In this document: positions 39,101-47,949 of the stretch, piece after piece
Layout: the number at the start of each line of letters is the position of its first letter
How positions within the stretch are numbered: position 1 is the stretch's first letter
Origin: Sporolactobacillus shoreae
GTDB taxonomy: Bacteria > Bacillota > Bacilli > Bacillales > Sporolactobacillaceae
Assembly (NCBI RefSeq): GCF_004684935.1
Contig: NZ_SRJD01000016.1
Location: 1-64,000 of the forward strand
Length of the DNA stretch: 64,000 nt
Reading direction: 5' to 3'
Position numbers and translations under genes: made by a program
Notes under the pieces: model-generated
What the model was told of the DNA's origin: nothing
The model's input: only the letters and a program-made list of their open reading frames with translations
Database searches by the model: none

Positions 39101-39398
39101 GACTGTAATTGTATTCAATAACAATCGAAGACATCCCGGTCGCTGAAGTTGAGCTGACATTTTGAACACCAGGCAATGTCTGGACCTTCTGCTCAATCGG
39201 CTGAGTGATGCCGCTGTCCACCTCATCAGGAGTAGCACCCTGATAAAGCGTTGAAACGCTGACAACCGGAATCGTAAAATTCGGCATGGTCTCCATTTTC
39301 ATGTTTGTTCCGGCATAAATACCGCCGACAATCACGACCAGTGTCAGCAGCCAGACCGCCAGCTTGTTTTTCATTGAAAATGAAATAATTTTCCGCAC
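36156..39398 (-). CDS. RND-family efflux permease (SwrC/YerP-like)
   Basis: A 1080-residue inner-membrane proton-driven exporter with twelve membrane segments in two halves. GAMTIAIGRVVDDSIVVIENI carries the proton-relay Asp pair in TM4. PGVQNVSSTSATGMSSIVIEY is in the porter domain. Gram-positive members such as SwrC export surfactin and biocides without an outer-membrane partner. I prefer GTG 39398, 8 nt after GGAG, over GTG 39407. An unusual Gly/Gln/Ser/Ala-rich stretch of about 50 residues (near 250-300, containing GQVGTGAGASGIAQGSGSGQ) is inserted in the first porter domain. Monocistronic. Confidence 0.92.
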   Translation of the reverse strand: MRKIISFSMKNKLAVWLLTLVVIVGGIYAGTNMKMETMPNFTIPVVSVSTLYQGATPDEVDSGITQPIEQKVQTLPGVQNVSSTSATGMSSIVIEYNYSQDMDKAVNDVKQAVDQLTLPDQAQKPNVMRISMDAMPVYALSVSGKNLSLAQLSNQVKNDLLPSVEGVDGVSSVTMSGQQTEDVQIEFKDAQLKKYGLDQNTVVNLIKGNNISTPLGLYTIDKSQKSVVVSGNIGSISDLKKIRIPVMTQSAAQSQGQVGTGAGASGIAQGSGSGQMAGGAAAQRTQSTGQNQTSGTLSQVQAMKLPTVQLSDVANVTLEKKAESISRTNGEQSIGLSVVKGQDANTVDVVNGVKQKVAQFKKSNPGVTTVSMYDQGQPIQQSVATMVEKAIFGALFAMLVILLFLRNIRTTLISVISIPLSLLIALLVLKQMNVTLNIMTLGAMTIAIGRVVDDSIVVIENIYRRMSLSTEKLSGIELVREATHEMFIPIMSSTIVTIAVFLPMATVTGIVGQIFLPFALTIVFSLLASLLVAITLVPMLANTLFKNGLKKKTRSEENPGKLALFYRKVLNGALNHKLIVFGSAVIIFVASLFLVPHIGASFLPEDQQKELIVTYNPNPGQTVDDSQKVAQKAEKYLESNKNMTKMQYSIGGSDSSAMFQSSDNQALFFVSYKDSTPNFSKVQEDTLKGLNKLSDQGKWAIQDFGSGGSSTNTLTLYVYGNSMKQLQPVVNDVLDLVKKDSNFTEADSSLSQSYDQYTITADQKKLGQYGLTAGQIAQTLMASSSMVNNQALTTIKRNGDDLNVYLKTSGSSGLNNVGDLTKKTVASPTGQQVKISDLATVNKGTSPQSITKRDGNLYAQVTAKVTAKNVSGATADLQKKINKLNLPSGASVSFSGVTQQMSDSFSQLGIAMLAAIIIVYFVLVVTFGGGLAPFAILFSLPFAIIGSLVALLISGETISVSSMIGALMLIGIVITNAVVLIDRVIHKEKSGMDTREALLEAAGTRIRPILMTAIATICALIPLAIGMEGSGGLISKGLAVTVIGGITSSTILTLLIVPIIYEFLMKLKARLTRKRVKTAG

Positions 39399-39597
39399 TT
39401 GATCCACTCCACTGTTTGTTTTTTATAACGACTTTATGTAATTCCATTGTCATTCATTAGTTTATCCTGGCACGCGATCATCAGGAACATGCTCCGGAAT
39501 TAAGTTGCGATAGGACCTAAGACGTAATTGGCAGGCAACTATTAACTTTATTATAAATAATAAAGATGAACTTGAGATGAACACACTGAAAATTTTT

Positions 39598-42500
39598 TTA
39601 CAAATATTCCATGCTTACCTGGCTTCCCCTTCCTGAGGGTTCAGCCGGCTCAACAACAAGCCTGCGCGGCAGTCTTTCCCGCATCTCAGGCACATGGCTG
39701 ATTACCCCGATAAAAAGCTTACGCATATGAAGCCTTTCAAGTGCGGTTATCACTGTATCAAGCAGTTCGGGATCAAGCGTCCCGAATCCTTCGTCAAGGA
39801 AGAAAAATTGCAGCGGCACATTTCCGCGGAGCTGAATCTGTTCGGAAAGCGAAAGGGCGAGTGCCAGCGACGTCAGGAAAGTTTCACCGCCGGAAAGGGA
39901 AGATACCGGACGCAGGATACCGCCATTCCCATTATCACGAATGATGAACCCCCCTCCTTCATCTGTTTCCAAAGCGTAGCGGCCACTCGTCAGGTCTCCG
40001 AGACGTTTAGAAGCGGCCAGACAGACTGACTGCAGCTGCTCCTCAGCGACAAATTCCACGAATGCATTCCCTCGGAAGACCCGCTGCATTTTCTCAAACT
40101 GGCCTTCAGCTTTCTCAGCCGTCTTTCGGCCGGATTCCAGTTCTTCAAAAAGCGCATTCCGCTTTGTAATATCCTCAAGCGCTGTTGAAGATGCTCCGAG
40201 CCGTTCACTCAGCTGCTGAACAGATTTCTCCAACTGCGAATATCGTTCTTCTGCATCAGCCAACTGGTCTTTGGTTACCGACTGGCCGGCAAGTTTCTCA
40301 GAAAGCGTTCGCAAATCTGAAGCGAGCTGAACCGTGTCTTTTTCATAGGATTCGATCCGTTTTTCAGTTTCCCCGCGTTTTTCTTCCGTCATATGTGCGC
40401 TGAGTACGGCATTCCTTGTGGCAAAGCCTGATTGATTCATGCGTTCATCCCACTTAAGCTCCGCACTTTCCAGATTGGTTTTTGCCCTCTCGAGCCGTGC
40501 TGAGGCACCGCTTCTCAGCTTGTCGGCTTCATTGAATTCAGACAATGCCCCCTGCCACATCTGATAGTGCTGTTCCTTACTTTCTTTCAATGTCCTCAAT
40601 TCATAGTCAAGTTCCTCAAGCATCGTTTTCACGGGGCTGTCCGGAGACAAATGCAGCAAAGAAAGTTCCTGCTCACAATTGGCCAGAGAAGAGCGGATAT
40701 TTTCCAACTTGCCTCTGATTTCATTCCTTTTTGCTTCGATCCGTGCGTTTTCATCCTGATCACTTTTAAACTTTTGTTCCATTTCTGTCAGGGCAATCCT
40801 TGCCTCAACGATTTGTTTTCTGATTCGTTCAGCTTCTTGATCCGCGTTCTGAATCTTTTGATCAATTTCCGCGACATCGTCAGGTTTTGGAAAATTTTCC
40901 GGCCATTCCGCGATTAATTTTTCAAGTTCATGCTTCAGATTCAACGCTTCGTCTTCTATTTTCTGTTTTGATTCGTTGTATATTTTTAGATTTGCTTCGA
41001 GTGAAATACGTTTCTGATTGAGCTCGCGGGCCTGATCGATGTATTTTGCGAGTGTCTCCCCCAAAGCGATGATATCCTGTTTCTGTTCCCTGATATCCAG
41101 AGCGGCCTTATCCAGAGCTTCCTTTATGCCATGACTTTCCCATTCCGCGAAATTGACCTGATCAGATGATTCATCCTGATCTTCAGAGTGATTGCCTGTC
41201 ACAGGACGATGTGGGAATATCGCAGAAAAATTTTTAGACTGCTCTTCCAATTGGAATCCGCATGTGTTGTTTTCCTGCTGAAAACGGATCAGAGCGTCTT
41301 CCGACTTGCGATAATATGCGATTTTTTTGTCCGGACCTTCCTGGTCTGGATGACTGATCCTGACGGCCGGATTTGGGTGATGTACCGCACCACAAACGGG
41401 ACACGGTTCCCCGTCTTCCAGCCCGGAAGCGAGGTTCAGTGACAAAAGTTGCTTATAAGCCAAATCTCGCTCTTGTGCCGCCTCTTCCTGTTTCCTTCTG
41501 ACAAATTCCAGCAGCAGGCGGATCGTGCTCCCGGCATTCTCTGTACGGTTGTAAATACGCCGGCACTGCTGAAACCACTGCTCCGCATGAATAACGGTTT
41601 CCTCTTGTCGGCTTATTTCCCCTTCAAGCGCCTGTTGATTATCCAGAAAATTTTTCTGGGCTTTCTTCCAATCGGCACGTTTTTCCTTCAGGCGATCCTC
41701 CATCGCATCGATTGCTTTTTTTCCGTCGCGGGCCTGATAAATCATCGTTCTTTGGCTGTTTGGTACTTCAATGTCCGACAGCGTCTTCTCCAGATTTTCC
41801 AAAGACAGGCCAAGCTCTGATTTGCGCTTAACTTCCAAATTGATTTTCTCGTTGACGGATTGTATCTGTTTCTCAAGTTCGTTAAAACTTGTCAACGCCG
41901 ATAACCGTTCCTTTAACCCCGTATCGAGCTGCCGCCTGATCCCCTGGCCTTGGACAAGTTCCTGCCTCCGGGCTGAGAGAAGCGGTTCCTTCTCTTCGAT
42001 CAGCTGTTTGGCCGTCGCATATTTCCCCCGCGTCTCCTCTTCAGAAGTCCTGGATTTTAGAAAAAGTGAATCTGCCCGGGCAAATTCAGTCCCCGCTTCC
42101 TGATTCTCCTTTTCAGCGGTGATCAAATGTTCAAGATATGGAATCATTTTATCGGCTTTGTCGTTCAACTTCAGAAGGCGCTTTTTATCCTCAATATCCG
42201 GCTGAAGTACCACCAATTCATGCTGAGCTTTAATTTTCCTGTCCTTTTCTTCCTGCAGCATCCAGACCTGCCTGATCTGATCGCGTTCTTGTCCGTAGTT
42301 CTCCATTCGAGTGCGTGTTTCGCTGAATTCTTTTTTTAGGAGCTGATACTCGCCGCGAAGCTTATCGACCGCTTGGCGCGAAGCGTCGCCAAGCAGGGCT
42401 TCCTTTTCCGAAATAATCTCGAGCCTGCGGGTCACCGCCTCGTAATGCATTTTAAGTTTAGCCAGCAGTTCATCTCCATACTTTTCGAGGTGAAACAGAC

Positions 42501-43011
42501 GCTGAAGCATTTTCCGGCGTTCATTGCCTTTCAATGTCAGAAATTCGGAAAATTTTCCCTGCGGAAGAACGACGGCGCGGGTAAAATCATCATGCGTCAG
42601 GCCAAGAATGTCCTGAATTCTCCGCGTGACATCCTTTTCCTTGTCGGCCAGCACTTCTTTTTCACCGTTGAGTCTCAGCAGCCGGCAGGTTCCCAGTCTC
42701 AGTCCTCCGTCTTTTGTCCGCTTATAGGAGCGCTCGGCGCGGTATCGGTCAGTCTTTGCTCCGGCCAGTTCAAACGTAAACCCGACGGAGAGCTGATCTT
42801 CAAGCTGGTTGAGTATGCCCTGTGTATTATTTGAGGCACGCTCGACCGTCCCATAAAGCGCCAGTGTGATGGCGTCAAGGATTGTTGATTTTCCGCTCCC
42901 TGTTGGTCCGAAGATTCCGAAAATGCCATCCGCTGAGAGTGTTTCAAAATCAATGTGCTGCACTTCACGGAAGCTGTTCAATCCCTGAATCGTCAATTCA
43001 ATCGGTTTCAT
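39598..43011 (-). CDS. sbcC: Exonuclease subunit SbcC
   Basis: A Rad50-like SMC ATPase of 1137 residues that with SbcD cuts hairpins and protein-blocked DNA ends. Walker A FGPTGSGKSTILDAI (about residues 34-48), long coiled coil with the zinc-hook CPVCGAVHHP near residue 535, ABC signature LSGGETFLTSLALALSLS and Walker B FFLDEGFGTLD near the C-terminus. It starts 14 bp inside the end of sbcD, as the last gene of the addB-addA-sbcD-sbcC unit. No clear terminator follows. Confidence 0.96.
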   Translation of the reverse strand: MKPIELTIQGLNSFREVQHIDFETLSADGIFGIFGPTGSGKSTILDAITLALYGTVERASNNTQGILNQLEDQLSVGFTFELAGAKTDRYRAERSYKRTKDGGLRLGTCRLLRLNGEKEVLADKEKDVTRRIQDILGLTHDDFTRAVVLPQGKFSEFLTLKGNERRKMLQRLFHLEKYGDELLAKLKMHYEAVTRRLEIISEKEALLGDASRQAVDKLRGEYQLLKKEFSETRTRMENYGQERDQIRQVWMLQEEKDRKIKAQHELVVLQPDIEDKKRLLKLNDKADKMIPYLEHLITAEKENQEAGTEFARADSLFLKSRTSEEETRGKYATAKQLIEEKEPLLSARRQELVQGQGIRRQLDTGLKERLSALTSFNELEKQIQSVNEKINLEVKRKSELGLSLENLEKTLSDIEVPNSQRTMIYQARDGKKAIDAMEDRLKEKRADWKKAQKNFLDNQQALEGEISRQEETVIHAEQWFQQCRRIYNRTENAGSTIRLLLEFVRRKQEEAAQERDLAYKQLLSLNLASGLEDGEPCPVCGAVHHPNPAVRISHPDQEGPDKKIAYYRKSEDALIRFQQENNTCGFQLEEQSKNFSAIFPHRPVTGNHSEDQDESSDQVNFAEWESHGIKEALDKAALDIREQKQDIIALGETLAKYIDQARELNQKRISLEANLKIYNESKQKIEDEALNLKHELEKLIAEWPENFPKPDDVAEIDQKIQNADQEAERIRKQIVEARIALTEMEQKFKSDQDENARIEAKRNEIRGKLENIRSSLANCEQELSLLHLSPDSPVKTMLEELDYELRTLKESKEQHYQMWQGALSEFNEADKLRSGASARLERAKTNLESAELKWDERMNQSGFATRNAVLSAHMTEEKRGETEKRIESYEKDTVQLASDLRTLSEKLAGQSVTKDQLADAEERYSQLEKSVQQLSERLGASSTALEDITKRNALFEELESGRKTAEKAEGQFEKMQRVFRGNAFVEFVAEEQLQSVCLAASKRLGDLTSGRYALETDEGGGFIIRDNGNGGILRPVSSLSGGETFLTSLALALSLSEQIQLRGNVPLQFFFLDEGFGTLDPELLDTVITALERLHMRKLFIGVISHVPEMRERLPRRLVVEPAEPSGRGSQVSMEYL

Positions 43012-44203
43012 GTCGGTCCCTCCCTGCAGCTGCTTCCTTTACCGAAGGATCTTCCTGAATCAGCTGAAGAAAAAGCCGTACAAGTTCCTCTCCCGGTTCG
43101 GCTCCTTGCACTTGATTTTTATAGAATCGGATAAAAAGCTGGTCGATGGGAAGGTCGGACCTTGAATTTACCTTAGTCTCTTCCTGATTTTTGCTATAAA
43201 TTGGCCGAATGGTGACAATGTGATTGTTGGATTGACGCAAACTCTGTATATCATGCATGTTCAACGCCTCGTCCAACTGGATCTCAAGATCAATCCACGC
43301 GTTCTGATCACGTCCTTCTTCGAGCCAGCGGCGAACTTCTTCGAGCCCGTTCTCTGCATGCCAACGCACCAGGGGACGGCCGGAGGACAGAGGAATTTGT
43401 TTCACCTCTGCCCCTTTCCGCGGTTCAACATCTATGATTGTCACCGATTTCTGCTGTCCGGATTCGGAAAAACTGTAGGCCAATGGGGATCCCACATAAC
43501 GCGCGGGTGACGGTGCCGCCTCAAGGGTCTGCGGTCTATGTAAATGCCCCAGCGCCACATACTGCGCTTCACCCGGGAATGATGAAGGGTATACGGTATA
43601 TGCCCCGCCCACCTGTATCGGCCGTTCCGATTCGGATTCCTTTCCACCGGCTGTGAAAATATGCGTCATCAGAATATTGACTGTTTCTCTGGAAAAATGC
43701 TGTGCATGTTCCCGGAACAGTCTTTCCAGTCGAGAATTATAGGCTTCCTGAATGGCGGTTTCCTCATTCATTGTGCTCAGGCACTCGTTCAGCCTTGATT
43801 CCGAGGGATAGGGAATACAGCTGAGGACCAGTGTTTCATTCGTACGGCGGACATTAAGGGAGATCGGCGAAGTGACTGGTTTCCCGACAATGGTGATTCC
43901 ACGGCGCCCGGCGAGAGGCCGCGAAGCCTCAAGACGTTCAGGGCTATCATGATTACCGGCGATTACAAGCAGGGGCCGCGCTCCTCCGCAGGCAAGCCGC
44001 TCTGCCGTTTCATAAAAGAGCGCCTCTGAGATGGCCGGAGGATTGACCGTATCAAATACATCTCCAGCCATCAATATCGCATCGACTTTTTCATCATCGG
44101 CAATCCGGCAGATCTCATCCATTACATCCTCCTGCTCATCTTCTCGCGAACGTCCCTCAAGTGTCCGCCCAAGATGCCAATCTGCAGTATGCATCAGCCT
44201 CAA
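42998..44203 (-). CDS. sbcD: Exonuclease subunit SbcD (Mre11-like nuclease)
   Basis: A 401-residue metallophosphoesterase. Metal ligands are in MHTADWHLG, MAGDVFDTVNPP, VIAGNHDSPERL, MTHIFTAGG and LGHLHRPQ. The start is TTG 44203: the sequence TTGA holds both this start and the addA stop (TGA), with AGGGGGG just ahead, and MRLMHTADWHLG is the family N-terminus. A reading from further upstream would add 29 residues inside addA. It forms the SbcCD complex with the next gene and is translationally coupled on both sides. Confidence 0.95.
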   Translation of the reverse strand: MRLMHTADWHLGRTLEGRSREDEQEDVMDEICRIADDEKVDAILMAGDVFDTVNPPAISEALFYETAERLACGGARPLLVIAGNHDSPERLEASRPLAGRRGITIVGKPVTSPISLNVRRTNETLVLSCIPYPSESRLNECLSTMNEETAIQEAYNSRLERLFREHAQHFSRETVNILMTHIFTAGGKESESERPIQVGGAYTVYPSSFPGEAQYVALGHLHRPQTLEAAPSPARYVGSPLAYSFSESGQQKSVTIIDVEPRKGAEVKQIPLSSGRPLVRWHAENGLEEVRRWLEEGRDQNAWIDLEIQLDEALNMHDIQSLRQSNNHIVTIRPIYSKNQEETKVNSRSDLPIDQLFIRFYKNQVQGAEPGEELVRLFLQLIQEDPSVKEAAAGRDRHETD

Positions 44204-47200
44204 TTGAACCCCCCCTTTTGATCTGTCAGATCGACGAAATACCCACCGTCGAACGCATAAAGTCCGACCTGTGCCACCCTGCGTTTCCAAATCCTTTCAA
44301 TCGCCAGTCGGTACAGACCCAGCTGTACACGGTAGCGTCGCTTTAACTCTTCAATTGCCGCCTTCTTTTCTGGAAAACGGTCTGAAAGCCGATCTGTTTT
44401 ATAGTCGAGCAGAAGCAGCCCCTGCCTGTCCTCAATAATGCAGTCAATGACGCCCTGAACTAGTACCTTTTCACTATTTTCCGGATTTCCGCGACCCCAG
44501 GCAGGGTAGACATCTGCAGTATCCAGAACAAGGCTGAAGGGGCATTCGCGAGTGACCTGGATGGCTTCACGCATCCTTACGCCAACGAGTGACGATAAAA
44601 ATTTGAGGACAGCTTGATAATCCAGGCTGTTTTCTTCATCAACAGTCAAAATCTCTTTTTCAACCAGCTCTAGTCCCTGCGCGCGGATGGATGCAGCATC
44701 AGTAACATGATTCAGATCCAGATGCTGCATCAGGATGTGCATCGATGTGCCTCTTTCCGTCGGCGAAAGCTCGCCCCTTTGCAGGAAGTTTGGCCTATCT
44801 CCGCCAATCGCAGAGAATTGACGGTCTAACAGGCGACCATCCTGTCCCTGACTGAAATATTCCTGATGCGCTTTGATCTCGGTCACCGTTTGTTTGGCCA
44901 TAGTAAGGGTGGCCTGAGTATACGGGTAAATCCATTCCAGCCGCCTCCTGACCTCATCTTGATTGCCTGAATACGATGCAACAGCTTTCCATTGTTTCAC
45001 CCGCTCAAGACGTGTATTTTCTTTAGGCGTCCGCTCCGGCTGCCCCACCTGAAGACTTCTTGCAGCGACGATACTCACATTCAGCGCTGCCGGGTCTTCC
45101 GAGATGGCTGTCCTGTCAGGCGATCCACCAACCAAATGGTGCAGTACTTCCGAAGATCGGTGACGGAGGACGGACGGTCCGATCCAGTCCAGAAATGATG
45201 TCGCCGAGGTCCGGAGATATTCGGGAAGTAGCCATTCCGGACAGCTCATCGCTGGCAGCCATTGACGGACTTGTTTTTCCGCATCGCGGACCGTTCCGAC
45301 TAAAATAAGCTTTTCTCGCGCGCGGGTGACCGCCACATAAAGGATGCGCATCTCTTCGGCCACCGCATCTGCCCTCAACTGCTCTCGGATAGCGAGATAG
45401 GGCAATGTCGGTACACTGAGCCTTTTCTCCGGATCAATCCAGCGCGTCCCTATACCGAGTGTCTTATGCAGCAATGCCGGGGAGGCCAGATCCTTCATAT
45501 TAAACTTTCTTCCTATACCCGACAGAAAAACGACAGGAAATTCAAGCCCCTTGCTTTTATGGATCGTCATGATCCGCACGACATCTTCCTGTTCACTCAG
45601 CGCCCGGGCTTCCCCGAGATCACCTCCGCTTTCCCTCATCCTTTCAATAAAGCGCAAAAAACGGAAGAGTCCTCTAAAGGATGTTTTTTCATATTGACGG
45701 GCGCGGTCATAAAACGCTTTAAGGTTTGCCTGACGCTGGGTACCTCCGGTCAGGCCTCCGGCGTAGTCAAAATAGCCGGTATCCCTATAAATTTGCCAGA
45801 TGAGTTCCGACACCGGGCGGCTTTTTGAGAGACTGCGCCATTCACTGAGTTTCCCGAGAAAATCTGACAGCTTGTCCGCAAGCTCATCATGTCGGGTTTC
45901 CGCATATTTTTTCAATGCTTCATAATAGGAAGCATCACGATCCGACATCCGAATCAGTGAGAGAGAATCCCCGTTAAGGCCGATAAAAGGCGAACGAAGC
46001 ACTGACGCAAGCGGAATATCCTGGAACGGGTTATCGATCACCTTCAATACAGCCAGCATGACCGATATCTCGATTGTGTCAAAATAACCCTTAGTCAGTT
46101 CTGCGTATGCGGGAATCCCATGTTGTGCAAGAACCTCTTTCATCATCGCCGCAGAGTTGCTGGATGAACGCATCAGAACGGCAATATCACGATAGCGTAC
46201 TGACCTCATCTGGTGGGAATCTTTGTCAAGCACCTGAAAAGCCGGATTCTTCCCATTGCCGATCATCGCGGAAATACGGTCGCTGATTGCGGCAGCCTCG
46301 AGCTCTGTTGACTCATAATCATCCGTTCCGTCGGCATCTTCGTTGCCCTGATCCGCCCGGTCAATCAGTTCTACGTCCATGGGCAGACACTCATCCTGAT
46401 AGTCCGCGCCAAACCGAAGTTCAGCGGCTCTGTCATAAGTCACACCGCCGGCCGTTTCATCCATTACCTGCCGAAACAGAAAGTTCGCGCCGTCAATCAC
46501 TTCTTTACGACTGCGAAAATTACTGGAAAGGTCAATTTTCTGCGCTCTTGTTTCAGGATTTGAAAACATTTTGTACTTTTCTATGAAAAGCCTCGGTTCT
46601 GCCAGACGGAATCCATAGATGCTCTGTTTTACATCTCCGACCATAAATAGATTTCCGCCGTCACTCTCTTTAGTGATCAGCTGAATAACCGCTTCCTGCA
46701 CCCGATTCGTGTCCTGATATTCGTCCACAAGAACTTCCTCAAACCTTGCCCGGTACTGTTTCGCAACGACAGAAGGTGCAACATGGTCTGGATCGGATCC
46801 ATCCGCTCTGAGAACCGCCAGGCACTCATGTTCCAGGTCGGAAAAATCGAGCACCGCTTTTCTCCGTTTTTCCTGGCGGAATTGCCTCGTAAATTCCCTG
46901 ACCAGCTCCACCAGCACAGAAATAGAGGGCGCCATGTCCCTTAGATCCTGAAGCAGTTCTTCCGGGGCGCGATCAAACCATTGCTGCTTGAGATCTGTGA
47001 TTATTTTTTTGACTTTATCACGCGCTTTTTTGACCTGATCTTTTATTCCTTCATCCACATTTTTCGAAGACACGGATTTAAGCTTATCAAATGTGAAAGA
47101 TAAAACTTGTGAGCGGATGGATTCCCATCCCGATTCTTTAAGCAAAAGCAGTTCATTCACTTTAGAGAGGTCCGAGGAAAGTGTCTCCGCATAGGCTTCA

Positions 47201-47949
47201 GGTCCGCCAGGTTCGCTGCACAGGCGGATGGCTTCTTCCAGCGAGCTTGCGGCGTCTGATAAATTGCGAAACAACACCCTTTTAAGGCCTTTTGTCCAGC
47301 TGAAATCATCAATCGACTGTCCTTCATACGGCTGATAGCTTTCCGGTAAATGATTCAGCCATTGATCCGGCCAGGGATTGCTGAGCGAAAAGTCATAGAC
47401 TCTGAAGATCAGGCTCCGAAGTGCATCGTCGCTTCTGTCCCCCGAATACTGATCCACCAGTTTGAAAAAGGCGGGATCACCTGTTGTATAGTTTTTTTCC
47501 AGAACCCCGTCCAAAACTTCTTCCCGGAGCAGGCCCGCTTCTGTCTCATCAAGAAGACGGAATCCAGGATCAAGATCCAGATAATAATAATACTTTTTAA
47601 TGACCGACATGCAGAACGCGTGAAGAGTCATGATTGAAGCTTTGCTGAGCAGTGCCTGCTGACGGCGCAAATAAAGGCTTTCAGGATGTTCGGCAATTTG
47701 CTTGTCCAGTGCGCGGCCGATCCTCTCCCGCATTTCAGCAGCTGCGGCATTTGTAAAAGTGACAACCAGGAGGTCATCAATCGTGATCCGATTTTCCTGA
47801 TCCGTAACTTTTTTGATGATCCGTTCGACGAGTACCGCTGTTTTTCCGGAACCTGCCGCGGCAGCAACCAGAAGGTCATGTCCTTTTTCTGTGATCGCCT
47901 GCCACTGTTCTTCCGTCCATTTGCTCTTCTCAGGCTTTGCTCGTGTCAT
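44200..47949 (-). CDS. addA: ATP-dependent helicase/nuclease subunit A
   Basis: A 1249-residue UvrD-like helicase with a C-terminal RecB-type nuclease. Motif I AAAGSGKTAVLVERI (about residues 33-47), motif II VDEYQDTNRVQE, motif VI YVAVTRAREKLILVG, and nuclease core VLVQGVIDCIIED followed by LLLLDYKTDR near residue 1190. With AddB it resects double-strand breaks and switches at Chi, the Bacillota equivalent of RecBCD. It overlaps addB by 4 bp (ATGA). Confidence 0.97.
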   Translation of the reverse strand: MTRAKPEKSKWTEEQWQAITEKGHDLLVAAAAGSGKTAVLVERIIKKVTDQENRITIDDLLVVTFTNAAAAEMRERIGRALDKQIAEHPESLYLRRQQALLSKASIMTLHAFCMSVIKKYYYYLDLDPGFRLLDETEAGLLREEVLDGVLEKNYTTGDPAFFKLVDQYSGDRSDDALRSLIFRVYDFSLSNPWPDQWLNHLPESYQPYEGQSIDDFSWTKGLKRVLFRNLSDAASSLEEAIRLCSEPGGPEAYAETLSSDLSKVNELLLLKESGWESIRSQVLSFTFDKLKSVSSKNVDEGIKDQVKKARDKVKKIITDLKQQWFDRAPEELLQDLRDMAPSISVLVELVREFTRQFRQEKRRKAVLDFSDLEHECLAVLRADGSDPDHVAPSVVAKQYRARFEEVLVDEYQDTNRVQEAVIQLITKESDGGNLFMVGDVKQSIYGFRLAEPRLFIEKYKMFSNPETRAQKIDLSSNFRSRKEVIDGANFLFRQVMDETAGGVTYDRAAELRFGADYQDECLPMDVELIDRADQGNEDADGTDDYESTELEAAAISDRISAMIGNGKNPAFQVLDKDSHQMRSVRYRDIAVLMRSSSNSAAMMKEVLAQHGIPAYAELTKGYFDTIEISVMLAVLKVIDNPFQDIPLASVLRSPFIGLNGDSLSLIRMSDRDASYYEALKKYAETRHDELADKLSDFLGKLSEWRSLSKSRPVSELIWQIYRDTGYFDYAGGLTGGTQRQANLKAFYDRARQYEKTSFRGLFRFLRFIERMRESGGDLGEARALSEQEDVVRIMTIHKSKGLEFPVVFLSGIGRKFNMKDLASPALLHKTLGIGTRWIDPEKRLSVPTLPYLAIREQLRADAVAEEMRILYVAVTRAREKLILVGTVRDAEKQVRQWLPAMSCPEWLLPEYLRTSATSFLDWIGPSVLRHRSSEVLHHLVGGSPDRTAISEDPAALNVSIVAARSLQVGQPERTPKENTRLERVKQWKAVASYSGNQDEVRRRLEWIYPYTQATLTMAKQTVTEIKAHQEYFSQGQDGRLLDRQFSAIGGDRPNFLQRGELSPTERGTSMHILMQHLDLNHVTDAASIRAQGLELVEKEILTVDEENSLDYQAVLKFLSSLVGVRMREAIQVTRECPFSLVLDTADVYPAWGRGNPENSEKVLVQGVIDCIIEDRQGLLLLDYKTDRLSDRFPEKKAAIEELKRRYRVQLGLYRLAIERIWKRRVAQVGLYAFDGGYFVDLTDQKGGFN

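Noticed and set aside
39546-39565. CTTTATTATA-AATAATAAAG palindrome as the sbcC terminator
   Set aside because: It is purely AT, imperfect at the centre and without a T-run; too weak to call.
44203-44290. N-terminal extension of SbcD within addA
   Set aside because: The added residues are unrelated to the family; TTG 44203 overlapping the addA stop with AGGGGGG ahead is the better start.
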